DNA of 64,000 bases from Aurelia coerulea (GCA_039566865.1 CM076943.1:13502001-13566000), one strand, 5' to 3'; positions 1 through 10,950 are shown, counted from the first letter of the stretch. Numbers and translations: made by a program. The notes: generated from the letters alone by a model not told the origin.

Positions 1-687
1 AAAACCTTTGCGAAACAAAGTTTAAATCAGAGTGAAAGTCAGAGTAAGGTACTTGGGATCAAGTGGAATCCAGAGAGCGATGTCATGGCTGTGGAGATAT
101 CACAAGTTGTAGAGCAAACAGAAAGAAGTCAAATCATGACAAAGAGAGAGTTGTTGAGCCGGTTGTCAAGAATTTATGATCCACTAGGAGTGGTAGGACC
201 AGTCACGATTGTAGCTCGAAAGATGCTTCAAGATGTGTGCAGAGAAGGAATAAGTTGGGACAGTTCAGTAAGTGAAGAAATGCAAAACAGGTGGGACGCT
301 TTTGTGAGTCAGGTGCAGCAACAGCCAGAGATAGAGTTTCCGAGATGTGTGACATCAGCAGAGAAACCAGAAGAGATGTCACTACACACATTTGCAGATG
401 CTAGTCAAACAGCATACTGTGCTGCAGTGTATTTAGTAGTGAAGTTACCACAAGGAAGATTCGGAAAATTGCTGACTGCCAAAACAAGATTGCCACCATT
501 GAAGAAGAACATGACAATTCCACGTTTAGAGTTGACAGCAGCGAGAGTAGCAGCAAGATTAGTCACCACAGTAAGAGGAGCATTGAAAGAATTCGGGATC
601 AAGAAAGCTTACATGTGGTCAGACAGTTGCACGGTTCTACATTGCCTTGAAAAAAGGGGTCAATATCGACAGTTTGTTGAGCACTGA
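1..687 (+). mobile_element. BEL/Pao LTR retrotransposon pol fragment (RT end to RNase H)
   Basis: The reading frame is open from the first base of the window, so the element is cut by the window edge. It begins with VLGIKWNPESD, the junction that follows the reverse transcriptase core in BEL/Pao polyproteins. Next come the SRIYDPLGVVGP block, a connection region, and an RNase H-like domain with FADASQTAYCAAVY, the LELTAARVAARL helix and the WSDS motif. In the intact family this part of Pol digests the RNA strand during cDNA synthesis in virus-like particles. The frame stops at 685-687, just after QYRQFVEH, where integrase should follow. Roughly 190 bp later the C-terminal tail reappears in another frame, so the integrase region is missing. 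Family assignment is strong; the copy is defective. Confidence 0.9.
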
Positions 688-699
688 GTCAAGGACAGT

Positions 700-896
700 T
701 GACTGAAATACAAAGGCCACTGCAAGGCATTGCATCATTAGAGTTAAAGGGACCTGTAACCAAGAAGGTTTTAAAGTCAGACTGTGAAAAGAGGAATGAA
801 AGACCAAAGAGACTTGCTACGTTTACAGGGGAAGAAAAGAGAGAACTACAAACTGAGATTTTGAATCAAGAAGATTAACTTCTTGATTGGGGGGAG
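700..896 (+). pseudogene. BEL/Pao polyprotein C-terminal tail and polypurine tract
   Basis: A second open frame, different from the RNase H frame, runs to a TAA at 876-878. It ends ERPKRLATFTGEEKRELQ followed by seven more residues, a charged tail like those at the C-terminus of BEL/Pao polyproteins. It is followed by a purine-rich tract, TTGGGGGGAG, ending at 896, which is where plus-strand priming is expected. The zinc-binding and catalytic parts of integrase are absent between the two frames, so this is an internal deletion plus frame change and not a programmed shift. Confidence 0.6.
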
Positions 897-1140
897 TGTA
901 AGAAATATTGGTAGACTTTTAGTTCTAAAGGACATTAGTCCGGGTTTTAGCCCGTGCGTATTTTGTTATTTGATATCGAACGATTGTCGTAAGCTACGAG
1001 CGGAAGCCAGTTCGTTGTAGACCGTTGTTATGTTAGATTGAGAGAAATTACGTTACGATGTTGCATAAAGTTTGCATCGAAGTTTGCCAGAATATTCATG
1101 TATTTTAATTGTGAACTCGCACGGTTGGGGTATTTCCAAC
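897..1140 (+). repeat. Candidate 3' LTR of the BEL/Pao element
   Basis: Sequence starting TGTAAGAAATATTG lies directly after the polypurine tract, the expected position and 5'-TG signature of an LTR. The 3' border is not certain. The sequence runs into a member of the 125-bp repeat family near 1,130-1,150, so the LTR either ends there or is interrupted. The 5' LTR is outside the window and cannot be compared. Confidence 0.45.
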
Positions 1141-1143
1141 ACC

Positions 1144-1560
1144 AAAGTAAAGGATCCTTCTTCAAAAATTTTCCTCGTGCTCCGATTTATAGGAGAACTG
1201 TCACGAAGCTCTCAAGGTTTCCTTGTCGCTAATGGCAGGCATGATATTGGGAGATGCATTCTAAGCCAAACTAAAGGATGTTTCTTCAAAAATTTTCCTC
1301 GGGCTTTGATTCATAGGATAACTGTTACAAAACGATCAAGGTTCCATTGTCGCTAAAGGCAAGCATAATATTGGGAGATGCATTCTAAGCCAAAGTAAAG
1401 GATGTTTCTTCAAAAATTTCCTCGCGCTCCTATTTACAGGCGAACAGTCACGAATCTATCAAGGTTTCAAGGCATGATATTGGGAGATGCATTCTAAGCC
1501 AAAGTAAAGGGCGTTGCCCCAAAAATTTTCCATGTCAATGCTCCAACCTACAATTTACCC
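1144..1560 (+). repeat. 125-bp repeat family, dispersed copy (about 3 units)
   Basis: Three to four tandem units of about 120 bp share the core AAGCCAAAGTAAAGGATG, then TTCTTCAAAAATTTTCC, then a block with CTTGTCGCTAATGGCA and GATATTGGGAGATGCATT. The same unit, reverse-complemented, builds the satellite array at 31.1-34.5 kb. The copy ends with a terminal module reading AATTTACCCTAGCCACGCC, seen in related form at 16.1 and 31.0 kb. Confidence 0.8.
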
Positions 1561-2713
1561 TAGCCACGCCACTCATTGTGGCACGCTCTATTCCCATACA
1601 GTTATAGCGAACTAATCTGTGTTATTGCTTCGATTGAATACCAGATCAGGGTCTTGCTATCTCTGTGTTTGAAAATCATTCTTTGTAACCAAACTGCGCA
1701 TGCGCATGATGACGTCATTGGTTTCGACTCATCATTCGTCGGAAAATCAGCAAGTTGTGCCCCCCCCGCCAATTGGTACCCACGACGACCCTGCTTCAGA
1801 GGCAACGTTTTGAAGGCAAAATGAATCGATCACTCTTCGCACGGTTCTACCCACATTTAGACCCCATTTAGAACATCCAATGTTGTTCGGATATCAAAGA
1901 AGCAAAGTTTGGCGTGACCACTGCCTCGGTAATAAAAGTTCAATGGCGTTTAAAAGCCAGCGATCGCTTTTTAATGTAGTTGCAATGATATTTAGCAAAT
2001 AGAAAAACACTAATATGACTTTATGTTGTTTGTGAAGGGCTTCATTGGCGAGGATCAAGACCCCAACATGATGGGTCTTTTTCGAAATCAGTTTTCTCCG
2101 AATTTATGAGTTCTTTGTAGAAAAAGCCGCAAGGAAAATTCAAAGATATTAGTGCTGAGCTAAAAATTATAATTTTTTCCTGAATTTATCTTATAATCGC
2201 TTGCACGACGAGCCAAATGTGTGTGTGTGGGGGGTACTTTCTACCGTCGCGTCGATTCTTTTGTTTATGTGACGTCATGGTCACATCTGATTAGCTCACG
2301 TGCAAATGTAAACATCCGGTTCGGCTCTATTGATAGATTATTTGTCCTTGTTAGACGCGCTTTTGTTAAACTATGATCACGTGGATCTGAATAGCCAATT
2401 AGACGATAGTAGTCACTGTTGTTATACTTGCACGCCATATTGTGGGTTTCAAAAGGATCATGGTACAGGTGCGTCGCAGACTGTCGCCGAGTAATGGAAA
2501 CACACATGGACACGTTTTCTCTAATGACAATGTGCTCTTGTGAAGCCTGTTTTTTACGAGGCGGATTTTTTGTTCAAACTCCAAATTTCGCTCAAATATT
2601 TTTATTTGGCATGCGCAGAGTTCAAGCGCACAATATTTTTTGATTTGCGCATGCCCAGAAAAAGTTCAAGCGGAGTATGAGCGAAAAATTCCACCTCATT
2701 GAAAACATGCTTA
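1561..2713. other. No supported feature
   Basis: No coding signal or long repeat arms are recognised. The only local structure is a weak palindromic area near 2,590-2,680 containing GCATGCGC-type motifs and two copies of an AGTTCAAGCG motif. Short open frames here overlap on both strands and resemble no family I recognise. Confidence 0.3.
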
Positions 2714-3218
2714 ATGCAGCTATCATTTTATTGCCCCGACCCCCCACCCCGGGATAGACGGGGCTATTCGCCTCCTGTTCACTGAAAAATTTTGCCCCGG
2801 GGAGCGGAGACACCAAATATTTGGTGTCTATATTTATCTTTTCAGTAGTTACTGGTGAGTTATTAACTTATTTCTTTCCTTTCTGGTTTTAAGGTTAATT
2901 CGGTTTGTTCTTACAGGATTTAACAGTTTTTCTCTTGTTACAGGCTTATTTTGGTTATTGTTTTTTTACAGGAGTTAATGGTCTTCTTCCTACTGATTTC
3001 AGTGTTTTGTTGCGTTTATGGGTTTAGTATAATGACTTCTTATTAGTTGTAATTCGAAAATAGAAGTTTCTGCTTTCGAATTAAAATAGGATCACACACA
3101 TTTGTTGCCCTGGTAGGCGAGGACATCGCTCACTTTTAGAAGAGAAAAACGCGAATGACCCCGCATCAGCCCCACCTATCCGGGGTGGGGGGTCAGTGCA
3201 ATAAAACGATAGCTGCAT
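2714..3218. mobile_element. Inverted-repeat element (about 505 bp)
   Basis: The ends are inverted copies: ATGCAGCTATCATTTTATTG at the left and its near reverse complement at the right. The similarity continues inward through GACCCCCCACCCCGG and a GGGGCT block, about 55 bp in all. Internally it carries a partial copy (about 2,836-3,033) of the donor/acceptor-like repeat found at 10.0, 10.7 and 62.5 kb. No coding capacity. A target-site duplication could not be fixed because the arms extend into their flanks. Confidence 0.6.
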
Positions 3219-4430
3219 AAGCAAGTGCAGCTGCGTTTCCACTTTTGTCAAAATATGCTAACTTGTTCAGGTCAGGATACTATCAGTGAAAGTCTATAGG
3301 ATTTTCTGAAAAAGAGCTTGACCCCCGTTTAAGATGTGTGGATTCTGCGTAGTTGCGATTTCAGGGTCACCGTTATTCATTCTCCCTTTGTAAATTCGCG
3401 TATCCCCCAAAGGTCTTCGCCCATTCCATTGATCATTTCATTTTTTCACTTCATTTCATTTTATCATATTTAAACACAAAAACCTTATCAGCTAAAAAGA
3501 ACTATTGGTATACGAAATAAACATCTATTTACAAATATAATTTTACAAAATTTGCTGATCTTCCTCGGGATAGTGAGAGATTGGCAGAGTGATTGGCAGA
3601 AGCTATTTGATCACATGCCAATCAAAGAAATTAACGGAGATATGGCGACATAATCTTAACATAGCACAAAAGAACGGCAGGCGCCACTAATCTTCCTTTT
3701 GTTTTCATCGATCGAGAACATCAAATACAATAGGTTATATTTAGCTGGACCCAGTCCCTAGCTAGGTTGCTTTTAACCCTGTTGATTTACTTTAAAATTC
3801 AGCACCAAAAGAGCAGCCGCAAGTAAGTCATCAGTCTACTTAGATCACAAGTTGCCACGTTATAATTTCTTTGTCATCACATAGAATATCGTTATGAAAT
3901 ATCACTTCAAGTTGGTAGCCCGGTGTCAAAGAAGATTTCTTGCTCAAATGCCCGGAGAAAAATTTATGATCAAATGCCTGGTTACTGTTATGTATGTTCC
4001 TCTTGACTGGGAGAAGATAGTTATATTTCATTTCATTTAATTTCATTTGAAAAGATTGCAACATACAAGAGCATCATCTTATTTAATAACAACACGAACA
4101 AAGAATAAACAATTGATCTACCTACTAATAACAACTTATGACTGTTCACGTAATACGAAAGGACTTTTAAGGAAGGTGGCAATCTCTTTAATCAGGCCAA
4201 AGTTTTCATTTGACATTATAAATGTAAATTTCTCGTGTGACGCTAAGTTCTCAAAATTAGGGACCAGTTTCCGAAAAAGTAGTAAGAGTTTGTGTCTACC
4301 AACTTCTATGCGGCGAGCATTTCTATCTTGCATTTGCGAGTAGGGTTCTTCATAGAAACAAGTTTTGTATAAACTACTGTAAGAACGAAGTTTGTTACCT
4401 CCTCTATTGCTACTTCATAGTTACAAGCAC
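3219..4430. other. No supported feature
   Basis: AT-rich sequence with short open frames on both strands (for example 4,047-4,343 and its antisense), none recognised. No repeat arms were noticed. Confidence 0.3.
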
Positions 4431-4431
4431 T

Positions 4432-4905
4432 GATGATATTAACCAAATTTTAGAGCAATGGTCAAATATGTTTTCTATTATTCCGGAAAAGCATGCCCCG
4501 ATGCGCAACAGAAGATTTTCTGAAAATTTCTCTCCCTGGTTGACTCATATGTAAATCTCATAAACTCATATGTAAATCTCGAGATAGGCTGAAGTCCTTG
4601 AGAAACTTTAGTTCTAAGTCGGATCTTTTAATGCAGGCTTATAGGCAGCTGCGAAAGCGAATGAATAAACTGAACGAGAATTTGAAGCGCGAATTTTTCA
4701 CAAACAAGATTGCCTCCTGTGATGGCGACCTAAAAAAACATGGGAAACAATTAGTCAAGTTCTAAATAAGAAGTCTAAGACCACTCACATCTCATCCCTG
4801 GAGGTTGAAGGAAAAACGGTTAGCTAGCTAGCTATTGCAGAACAAATGAATAATTTGTTTGTGAAATTGGCAAGAACTTCAGTGATAAAATACCTGAGAC
4901 ATCTA
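4432..4905 (+). pseudogene. LINE (CR1/Jockey-like) pol fragment between endonuclease and RT
   Basis: Conceptual translation gives a decayed stretch that includes EQWSNMFSIIPEKHAPMR, then SLRNFSSKSDLLMQAYRQLR, then NKLNENLKREFFTNKI and TWETISQVLNKKSK. This is the linker of CR1/L2-type LINE proteins just before the reverse transcriptase; compare DLYKQFRNRVSVSLKES and KQLWSGIKSVI in the intact LINE at 43-46 kb. It contains stops, a duplicated CTCATATGTAAATCTC segment near 4,545-4,580 and a frame change. The RT itself is absent. Confidence 0.75.
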
Positions 4906-4914
4906 ATCCTCTCT

Positions 4915-5035
4915 CCGGGGGGGGGGGGGGGGGGGGGGGTGGTACTCATATGTTTTGCCGTACGGGGACGTGCCGCTTAACAGGGTACCATTTTCAGGAT
5001 TCCTACTCCGGGACTGGGTACTACTTTTGTATAGT
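4915..5035 (+). repeat. Solo end of the G-run terminal-repeat family
   Basis: A long G homopolymer preceded by CC is followed by GGTACTCATATG and ACGGGGACGTGCCGC. The same order of blocks (G run, ACTC-like, ACGGGG.CGTGCCGC) forms both ends of the 29.9-34.66 kb element and one end at 15.0 kb. The partner end was not found nearby, so this is a truncated or solo terminus. Confidence 0.5.
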
Positions 5036-5047
5036 CGGCTCCATGAC

Positions 5048-5170
5048 AGGTAAAGGAAATTCCCTCAACAAGTAATTCAAAACAAGCAAGGCAGCAAAAG
5101 TTTCTCTGAAACCCAGGTAGCTAGCGCGCTCGTTCTGCATTCCAGAAATTGTTTCTAAGAGCAAGCATGA
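5048..5170. repeat. Left arm of an inverted duplication around a LINE fragment
   Basis: About 120 bp containing CAAAAGTTTCTCTGAAACCC and GCATTCCAGAAATTGTTT recurs in inverted orientation at about 5,792-5,914. Both arms have diverged by several substitutions. They bracket the LINE C-terminal fragment at 5,341-5,785. Confidence 0.7.
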
Positions 5171-5340
5171 GCATAAATCCAGAGAAGAAGGATATATCAA
5201 CACATATACCTCGGGCATGTTATTTCCTTGGTTTAGAAGCTGAACAGTACGTATTTTAACAGCACCCAAAAAATAAGAGAATTAAATCACCTCCCAATCG
5301 ACTTTGAACCAAATAAATAAATAGGTATATGTGTAGATAT

Positions 5341-5785
5341 TTTTTTTTATTCAATTTATTTAACGTTGGCTATTTACAATATACAATAGCACAAAGGTGC
5401 GAATTTAGGCCAACTACAATTAAAAACAAAAAATACAAAAAGAAATTAAATATACCCTAAGTTTTCTGCATAACGCTTGCATAGTCTGCAGTCACAGCTA
5501 ACCGTGTACGTTTTAATTCTTCTTTTAAACATTGAAAGAGATTCAGATTCCTTTATGTCGGCAGGTAGTGTCCTCCAGAGCTTCTGCCCAAGGAACCGCA
5601 CAGTTTCTGTTCCAAAATTCATTGTTTTAACTTTTGGTAAACATATGTTTCCGCCATCCCTCAGCTCATACGAAGGCACTTTTTCTATGAAAATCTCATT
5701 CATAAAGCTAGGGGCGTTTCCTGATTTTGTTTTATATCTTTCAGTTAGAAGTAACCTCTTTGATATATCTATCTTCTTTGATCGA
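5341..5785 (-). pseudogene. LINE RT C-terminal fragment with 3' UTR
   Basis: On the minus strand a frame open from about 5,785 to 5,446 encodes the typical end of a CR1/Jockey-type LINE protein, including YELRDGGNICLPKVKT, then FGTETVRFLGQKLWRTLP and IKESESLSMFKRRIK. This region follows the RT thumb in cnidarian LINEs. The start is 5'-truncated. Below the stop lies an A/T-rich 3' UTR ending near 5,341 in a T run on the plus strand, equivalent to an A-rich 3' tail. It sits exactly between two inverted 120-bp arms. Confidence 0.75.
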
Positions 5786-5791
5786 TGCTCT

Positions 5792-5914
5792 TATTTGCTC
5801 TAGAAAACAATTTCTGGAATGCACAACAAGCGAGATAGCTACCTGGGTTTCAGAGAAGCTTTTGCAGATTTGCTTGTTTGAATTGCTGGTTGAGAGAATT
5901 TCCTTTGTCTGCGA
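5792..5914. repeat. Right arm of the inverted duplication
   Basis: Reverse-complement partner of 5,048-5,170. Shared stretches include AACAATTTCTGGAATGCA and GGGTTTCAGAGAAGCTTTTG. No coding function is assigned. Confidence 0.7.
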
Positions 5915-6061
5915 TCGCCAATCAAAAGCAACTCACGCTATTGTCTTACAAAATCTATCCTTGTTTTAATATCTCATTTTCAGGACGGGAAAGTAACAGA
6001 ATGAATGAATAACCATATCTTTGAAACGGGTTTTTCGGATTGTAAACAAACGTTTATCTCT

Positions 6062-6259
6062 ATAATGTACAATACCTGCCAAAAGTCATTGGAACACTTA
6101 GGCCATTTCTTGACAATCCGCAACTTGAACCATAGCTATTAGGTTTAAACAACCCCTCAACCCTGAAACAACATTGTTCTGAGGGGGAGAGGGGGAAGTC
6201 GTAAAAAAGGCAAACATAGAAAAGGTGTTCCAAGACTTTTAGCAGGCATTTTACATTGT
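6062..6259. mobile_element. Short inverted-repeat MITE, Tc1/mariner-like
   Basis: Imperfect 35-bp inverted ends: ATAATGTACAATACCTGCCA, continuing into AAAGTCATTGGAACAC, at the left; the right end reverse-complements to ACAATGTAAAATGCCTGCTA continuing into AAAGTCTTGGAACACC. About 198 bp, non-coding. The end sequence style and the TA dinucleotide near the border suggest a Tc1/mariner-derived MITE, but the exact border is ambiguous. Confidence 0.6.
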
Positions 6260-6410
6260 TTCCAACACGTGTCCTGGATAAATTTTGATGGATAGGGTGA
6301 ATTCACAATAAAGGTACACGTATTTTTTCTATAAAACAGCAACAAGGGCATATTTTGTAACACAATAGCAACAGTTGCATTTGATTGACACCTGAATTCA
6401 AAGCGATTAG

Positions 6411-6537
6411 TGTATGGAACGCCATTTGCACAAAAATGACATAATATAGGATTATGTCACATAAACCTATATTATGTGCACATAAACTAGGATTATGTAC
6501 ATAAACTATGATTATGTCGACATAATATAGGTTTCGT
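6411..6537. repeat. Palindromic ACATAAAC-type element, one-ended copy
   Basis: Starts GGAACGCCATTTGCACAAAA, then repeats units of the form ACATAAAC/GTTTATGT with ATTATGT variants, and stops without the inverted GTGCAAACGGCGTTCC end seen in the complete copies at 38.8 and 40.1 kb. It is an older, truncated relative. Confidence 0.6.
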
Positions 6538-6539
6538 TA

Positions 6540-7869
6540 AGAAGCCATGCTTCGTTATTGCAAAGAATGTGGGATGAAATCCAAACGCAATCCAAACAAT
6601 CCAAACAAGGACTAGCAAATATATTCAAAGATTCTCGCGCATGGCAATACATTTTCAGGATATTGACTTGCTTTGAACTTTACCAGCATAACAAACAGAC
6701 TTACACAACAGGGGCAGTCCTCATTATCCTCACAATGCTTACGTGCAAATTTCAAAACGAAATGTTTTGGAGCTTCCAATTTGTTCCAATTTGTCTAATT
6801 TGTTAGACATTACCAACTCAAGTACCTTCCATCGGTAAAAATAACACGAACCAAGTGAAAACAAAAACTCACTTGAATAAATAGTTGCTTAAATAGTTGT
6901 TTTCTAGTACTGGAGTGTCTTAAGTTCTTAGCGGTCTGAAAGCTAAATTAAGAGTTTCTCATCAACAATATGTGTATGATGACAAATACTTTCAAATCAG
7001 GAATCATGAACTACCCAACACCTACTATCAGAAATGGTAGTTTCTTGTGACATGTTCTTTAACAGATCGTTTATCTCCTGACACTGCTCCGTGGGTCTGC
7101 TGCATCCCTTAAAGAGAAAAAAGGTCGATTTACACGAGCAAAAAAACTATTTTGAACCTACATGTGTTTTTACAGCTTGCATTCTACTACACTTTCTAAT
7201 CACTATACAACACTACAGAGGAAATACCACGCCAAGCGAAAGACAATAGCGGTCCCATGCCAAATAAAAGGCTGTTTTAGTAACAAGGCGCGGACGTCTT
7301 CAAAGACGGGGACGCTCAGAGGTTTTTGGAGCATTCCAATTTTCCAGCCTTTTTATCTCAAATAGCTGCTCATAAAGAGGAGTACTTACTGCTTGGAAAT
7401 AGTTTGTGTTCTCGTGTCTCCATTGGTTATGGATATTTCTTACTTTCCATATCGACGTTCTATTTTTGGTGGGCGGCCTTCCAAAGTATAATTTTCAGGT
7501 TGTCGATTTCATAACAGAACTTCAACAAAGCCCCAGGAGATTTACAAAAGTTTTAAAGTTGATTTCGCTTTGTAAATTACATCCCTGAACAAAAGAATTC
7601 TTCTGGCGTCTTATCGGCCCACGTCTTCTTGCTAAAATAGCCTAAATTAAGAAATGCGACGTTGATTATAGTACATTCAACTACTCTCTAAAAACGATTG
7701 AAAACTAATGGGTGCTGCACTAGATTTTGGTGCGTGTTGCGATAATGTCACGAGCGCAACTCTTTCGGTTCTTTTACCTAGGAAAAAAAAAGTTGCATTG
7801 AGGGACTTAGTGCTTGCTTGCTACATTTCAAAATATTTCAATAGTCAAACCATTTGAAGGATTTCACAT
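6540..7869. other. No supported feature
   Basis: AT-rich DNA. Short overlapping frames on the plus strand show no recognisable domain and no codon-use contrast that I can judge. No repeat arms were noticed. Confidence 0.3.
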
Positions 7870-8530
7870 TCATCCTTCAAAAGAAAGTTGTACGAGCTAT
7901 AGCCTTTGAAAATCTTTGTGCACCTTGCTCCTTTTTTCTCGTTCTCCGACTTCTCAAGCTGCAGGATCTTTTTGAAAATGAAACAGCTGACAATCGTTTA
8001 TGAATCTGTTGATAAGTTTTCCCTATCTTGTTTTCATGAGTTTTTTTATACGCTTTCTCAGCTCATCAACATGATACAAGGCAACCAAATAAATGTAAGA
8101 TTCTTCTGACATGGAAAAATACTTTGTAATGTGGCTGGAAATCCATAATGTATTCAGGTGAGAAATCTAGAAACACGCTTCAACAGTAGTGAGTTTCCGG
8201 TAACACCCATTTGTTCACCACCAACTACCAGTCCTGGAACTTCAAACAACCAGCCAATATTAGCAGTCACATTTAAATATGAAATTTATGACATTGGTGT
8301 TCTCTCCTCGATTACTGTACCCATTGAGAGAACTGGTCCTTTAAAAATACTCTGCGCACAAATTCCCTTATTAATTTGTTATTTTGTTGGTTTGCATTTA
8401 ATTATCATAACTTTATATTTTGATGTTGTATGTTGCAATCATTTCAATGGCCTTTATGTACGTAGTGGAATTTTAGAATGAACTAAACTGAACTAAACTG
8501 AACTAAACTGAATTGAACTGAACAAAACTT
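7870..8530 (+). pseudogene. CR1/L2 LINE 3' fragment with CTGAA-type tail
   Basis: From about 7,877 the frame ILQKKVVRAIAFENL matches LLQKRVIRAIVFEHF of the intact L2 LINE at 43 kb. After a frame change, a segment ending DKFSLSCFHEFF matches its NKISPSCFHSFF. The 3' UTR shares GTTCTCTCCTCGATTA with the other copies. It ends in repeated AACTAAACTG/GAATTGAACTG units at 8,478-8,526, the microsatellite tail of this family. Severely 5'-truncated and frameshifted. Confidence 0.75.
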
Positions 8531-8531
8531 A

Positions 8532-8889
8532 GAGACCCTTTACATGGAGACCCGACATGAAACTCATGCCGGCATGAACTCATGTCGCCGTGAGACCCGA
8601 CATGAAAATTTCCAAACACGAGGCAAAGGCGATTTGGTTTTCATATCGCCCGATAGGAGAACATTGTGTTCACATGAGAATTTTATCCCATTTCTGCCGG
8701 CATGACTTTTCATGCCGGCATGAAAAAGCGACATGAAATTCTCATATCGCCCCGAAATGAAAGTTTCATGTCACCCCGACATCATGTAAACACAACAGTA
8801 GCTCAGACCAGCACCCGAAATGAAAATTTGTGCCGGCATGAAACTCATGCCTCCATGAGTTTCATGTCGGGTCTCATGTAAAGGGCCTC
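8532..8889. mobile_element. PIF/Harbinger-like MITE with TTA duplication
   Basis: Inverted ends of about 35 bp: GAGACCCTTTACATG then AGACCCGACATGAAACTCATG at the left, with the right end reverse-complementing to GAGGCCCTTTACATGAGACC and the same continuation. TTA lies directly on both sides (8,529-8,531 and 8,890-8,892), the usual PIF/Harbinger target. The interior repeats CATGCCGGCATGA palindromes. It begins two bases past the LINE tail at 8,530. Confidence 0.75.
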
Positions 8890-9034
8890 TTATGTATCAT
8901 CAAAATTATTGGTCATTGATCACGTTGAAAAACATAAACACATTTAAACTTCAATGACAAAGAGAACGTGACCAGGGAGTCTCTAATTTATTCTTACCAG
9001 CAGGAATAGGCAATGAAAAGTACAAAAGAAAATA

Positions 9035-9417
9035 ATACACCCATTTCTTATAAGAAAGCGCTCATAAAAAATGGTTGGCTCAATTTGTCGAAAATTCAGA
9101 AACAACCCTTTCTGCATTTAAAAAGCTAAGAGACTTATGTAATTTGCAGCTTTCATTTTCACAGCGCACTCAAACTGTTTTGACACTTTACAGTTAGCAA
9201 CTGTTTGGACATTCTTTTGAATGCAAATTATGTTATTCTCGTTTTGAGACCTTACTAAGTAATTTGGGAGCTCTCTTGACGAAGCTAAATTAACTCTACA
9301 CTTCTGGCATTAAACATATAAGAAACGCGTGAGAAACTTTGGTCAGCAAAGTGGCCCAAAAATTTAAGGAACTGCCTACCGGCCGCAGACCCTAGTTTCT
9401 TATAGAAAGGGATACGT
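9035..9417. mobile_element. ATAAGAAAC-family inverted-repeat element, copy 1
   Basis: Left end ATACACCCATTTCTTATAAG, right end reading TAGTTTCTTATAGAAAGGGA followed by TACG, its imperfect reverse complement. The same ends occur at 9.43-9.92, 21.43-21.86 and 38.2-38.57 kb, and as halves at 60.8 and 62.2 kb. Non-coding, with several internal AAGAAACT motifs. Confidence 0.6.
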
Positions 9418-9429
9418 TCGGACATGCAC

Positions 9430-9917
9430 TCATTGTTTTGTAAGAAACGCCGTATAAGAAACATGGTAGGCTCAAATGCTTGAAACTTAAGAACTTACGC
9501 TACCTGCATTTAAAAGCTAAGAAACTTTATAATTTTCAGTTTTAATTTCCCCCTATCACTCAAAATAGTTTGGATATTAAACAGCACTGTTTTCTGCCAG
9601 TCTTCACTTGACATAAAGTTTACATTCATTTTCAGTTCATTTCCAAGTTTCCCTCCAAATATTTAAACTTTATTTGTAAATTTGTTTTGGCATCAACTTC
9701 GGAAGGGAGTATCATTACTGGATTTTCAACGATAAAGTTTCAACGACTTTTTTTCATTCTGAGTGAATTCTGTTATTTATTGCATTTAAATCTAACCAGG
9801 CATCTTCCAAGCTCTTCAATAAATTCGATCATTTTTCGTCGGAAAATGGTCTTAAAACTCAACAAAGAACTAAGTACCTACCGCCCCTGACCTTAGTTTC
9901 TTATGAAAAAATGTGTC
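9430..9917. mobile_element. ATAAGAAAC-family inverted-repeat element, copy 2
   Basis: Tandem neighbour of copy 1. The interiors align (both contain CTGCATTTAAAA and AGCTAAGA followed by TTTGCAG or TTTTCAG). It closes with TTAGTTTCTTATGAAAAAAT. The internal sequences have diverged considerably, so the duplication is old. Confidence 0.55.
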
Positions 9918-10015
9918 TGTGGATCACCTGAGGAAGCTTGGTCCTCCGTCACGCGCTGTATTTAATGTAGATTGTTCCCTGATGGTTGCGATATCATTAA
10001 TAAACAATAAAAAGA

Positions 10016-10530
10016 TAAGAATAGCCTTAAATAACGGACTCATCATATTAAACCCATAAGCGCAGCAAAAACACCGAAATCAGTAGAACGAAGACTATCA
10101 ACTCCTGTAAAAGAAACAATAACCAAAATAAGACAGTAACAAGAGATAAACTGTGTAAGACAAAACCGAATTAACCTTTAAACCTGAAAGGAAAGAAATA
10201 AGTTGATAACTCACCAGTAACTGCTCAAAAGATCAACGTGAAATAACCAAATACTAGTTTTGTTGCACTCTCATCAGTTTGGTTCGTGCGAAGAACAAAT
10301 TACCAATAAAACAGGCCACTTTTATAGCAGACGAACAAACTAAAACCGAAAATCACACGCTATTAGCACATAAGCCACTTGTTGGCTAAACCCAAAAGAC
10401 AACCGCCAAATATCAAAGCCTTGGCGCAAAATTAGAACAGTTGCAACGTGAAAACAAACTCCTTCTGTCGGCAGAGGGAGGGATCCCGAAGTTTGATAAA
10501 CACCGCTTCTAAAACCTTGAGGTGGAAGGC
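10016..10530 (-). repeat. Donor/acceptor-motif repeat, minus-strand copy
   Basis: Reverse complement of the 62.23-62.77 kb copy over about 510 bp, from the TTAAACCCATAAGCG edge through CTCACCAGTAACTG, CTCATCAGTTTGGTTCGTGC, CGTTGCAACTGTTC (reverse) and on to TTTGATAAACACCGC. It pairs with an inverted copy at 10,640-10,950, so the two form an element of about 0.93 kb with long terminal inverted repeats. Confidence 0.7.
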
Positions 10531-10639
10531 AGACCTAGCCCTACCCATAATTTGGAAACAATCCTCGCTATAGTTGTTACCACACTCATACTGCTCAGTA
10601 AGTGAGTACCAATGGCAGAATCACTTTCTTGAGAAGGAA

Positions 10640-10950
10640 TTTTTTCTTCGCACAAACCAAACTGATGAGAGTGCGACGGAACTAGCATCTTTTCAGCCGT
10701 TTCAGCCTTTACTGGTGAGTTACTAACTTATTTCTTTCCTTTCAGGTTTTAAGGTTAATTCGGTTTTGTCTTACAGGATTTAACAGTTTTTCTCTTGTTA
10801 CAGGCTTATTTTGGTTATTGTTTCTTTTACATGAGTTAATAGTCTTCTTTCTCTGATTTCGGTGTTTTTGTTGCGTTTATGGGTTTAATATGATGAATCC
10901 GTTATTTAAGGCTATCTTTAAATTTTGTACCACGAATCATTTGTTTGAAT
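10640..10950 (+). repeat. Donor/acceptor-motif repeat, plus-strand copy
   Basis: Inverted partner of 10,016-10,300. It contains TTCGCACAAACCAAACTGA, then CTGGTGAGTTAC (donor-like, GT at 10,715), then pyrimidine-rich CAG/G acceptor-like sites ending near 10,745, 10,775 and 10,803. A fourth site, intact in the 62.5-kb copy, is mutated here. It ends ATTTAAGGCTATC and continues to CACGAATCATTTGTTT. Confidence 0.7.

Noticed and set aside
4047..4343. Overlapping sense/antisense frames at 4.05-4.34 kb
   Set aside because: Both strands are open over the same AT-rich stretch; no homology recognised.
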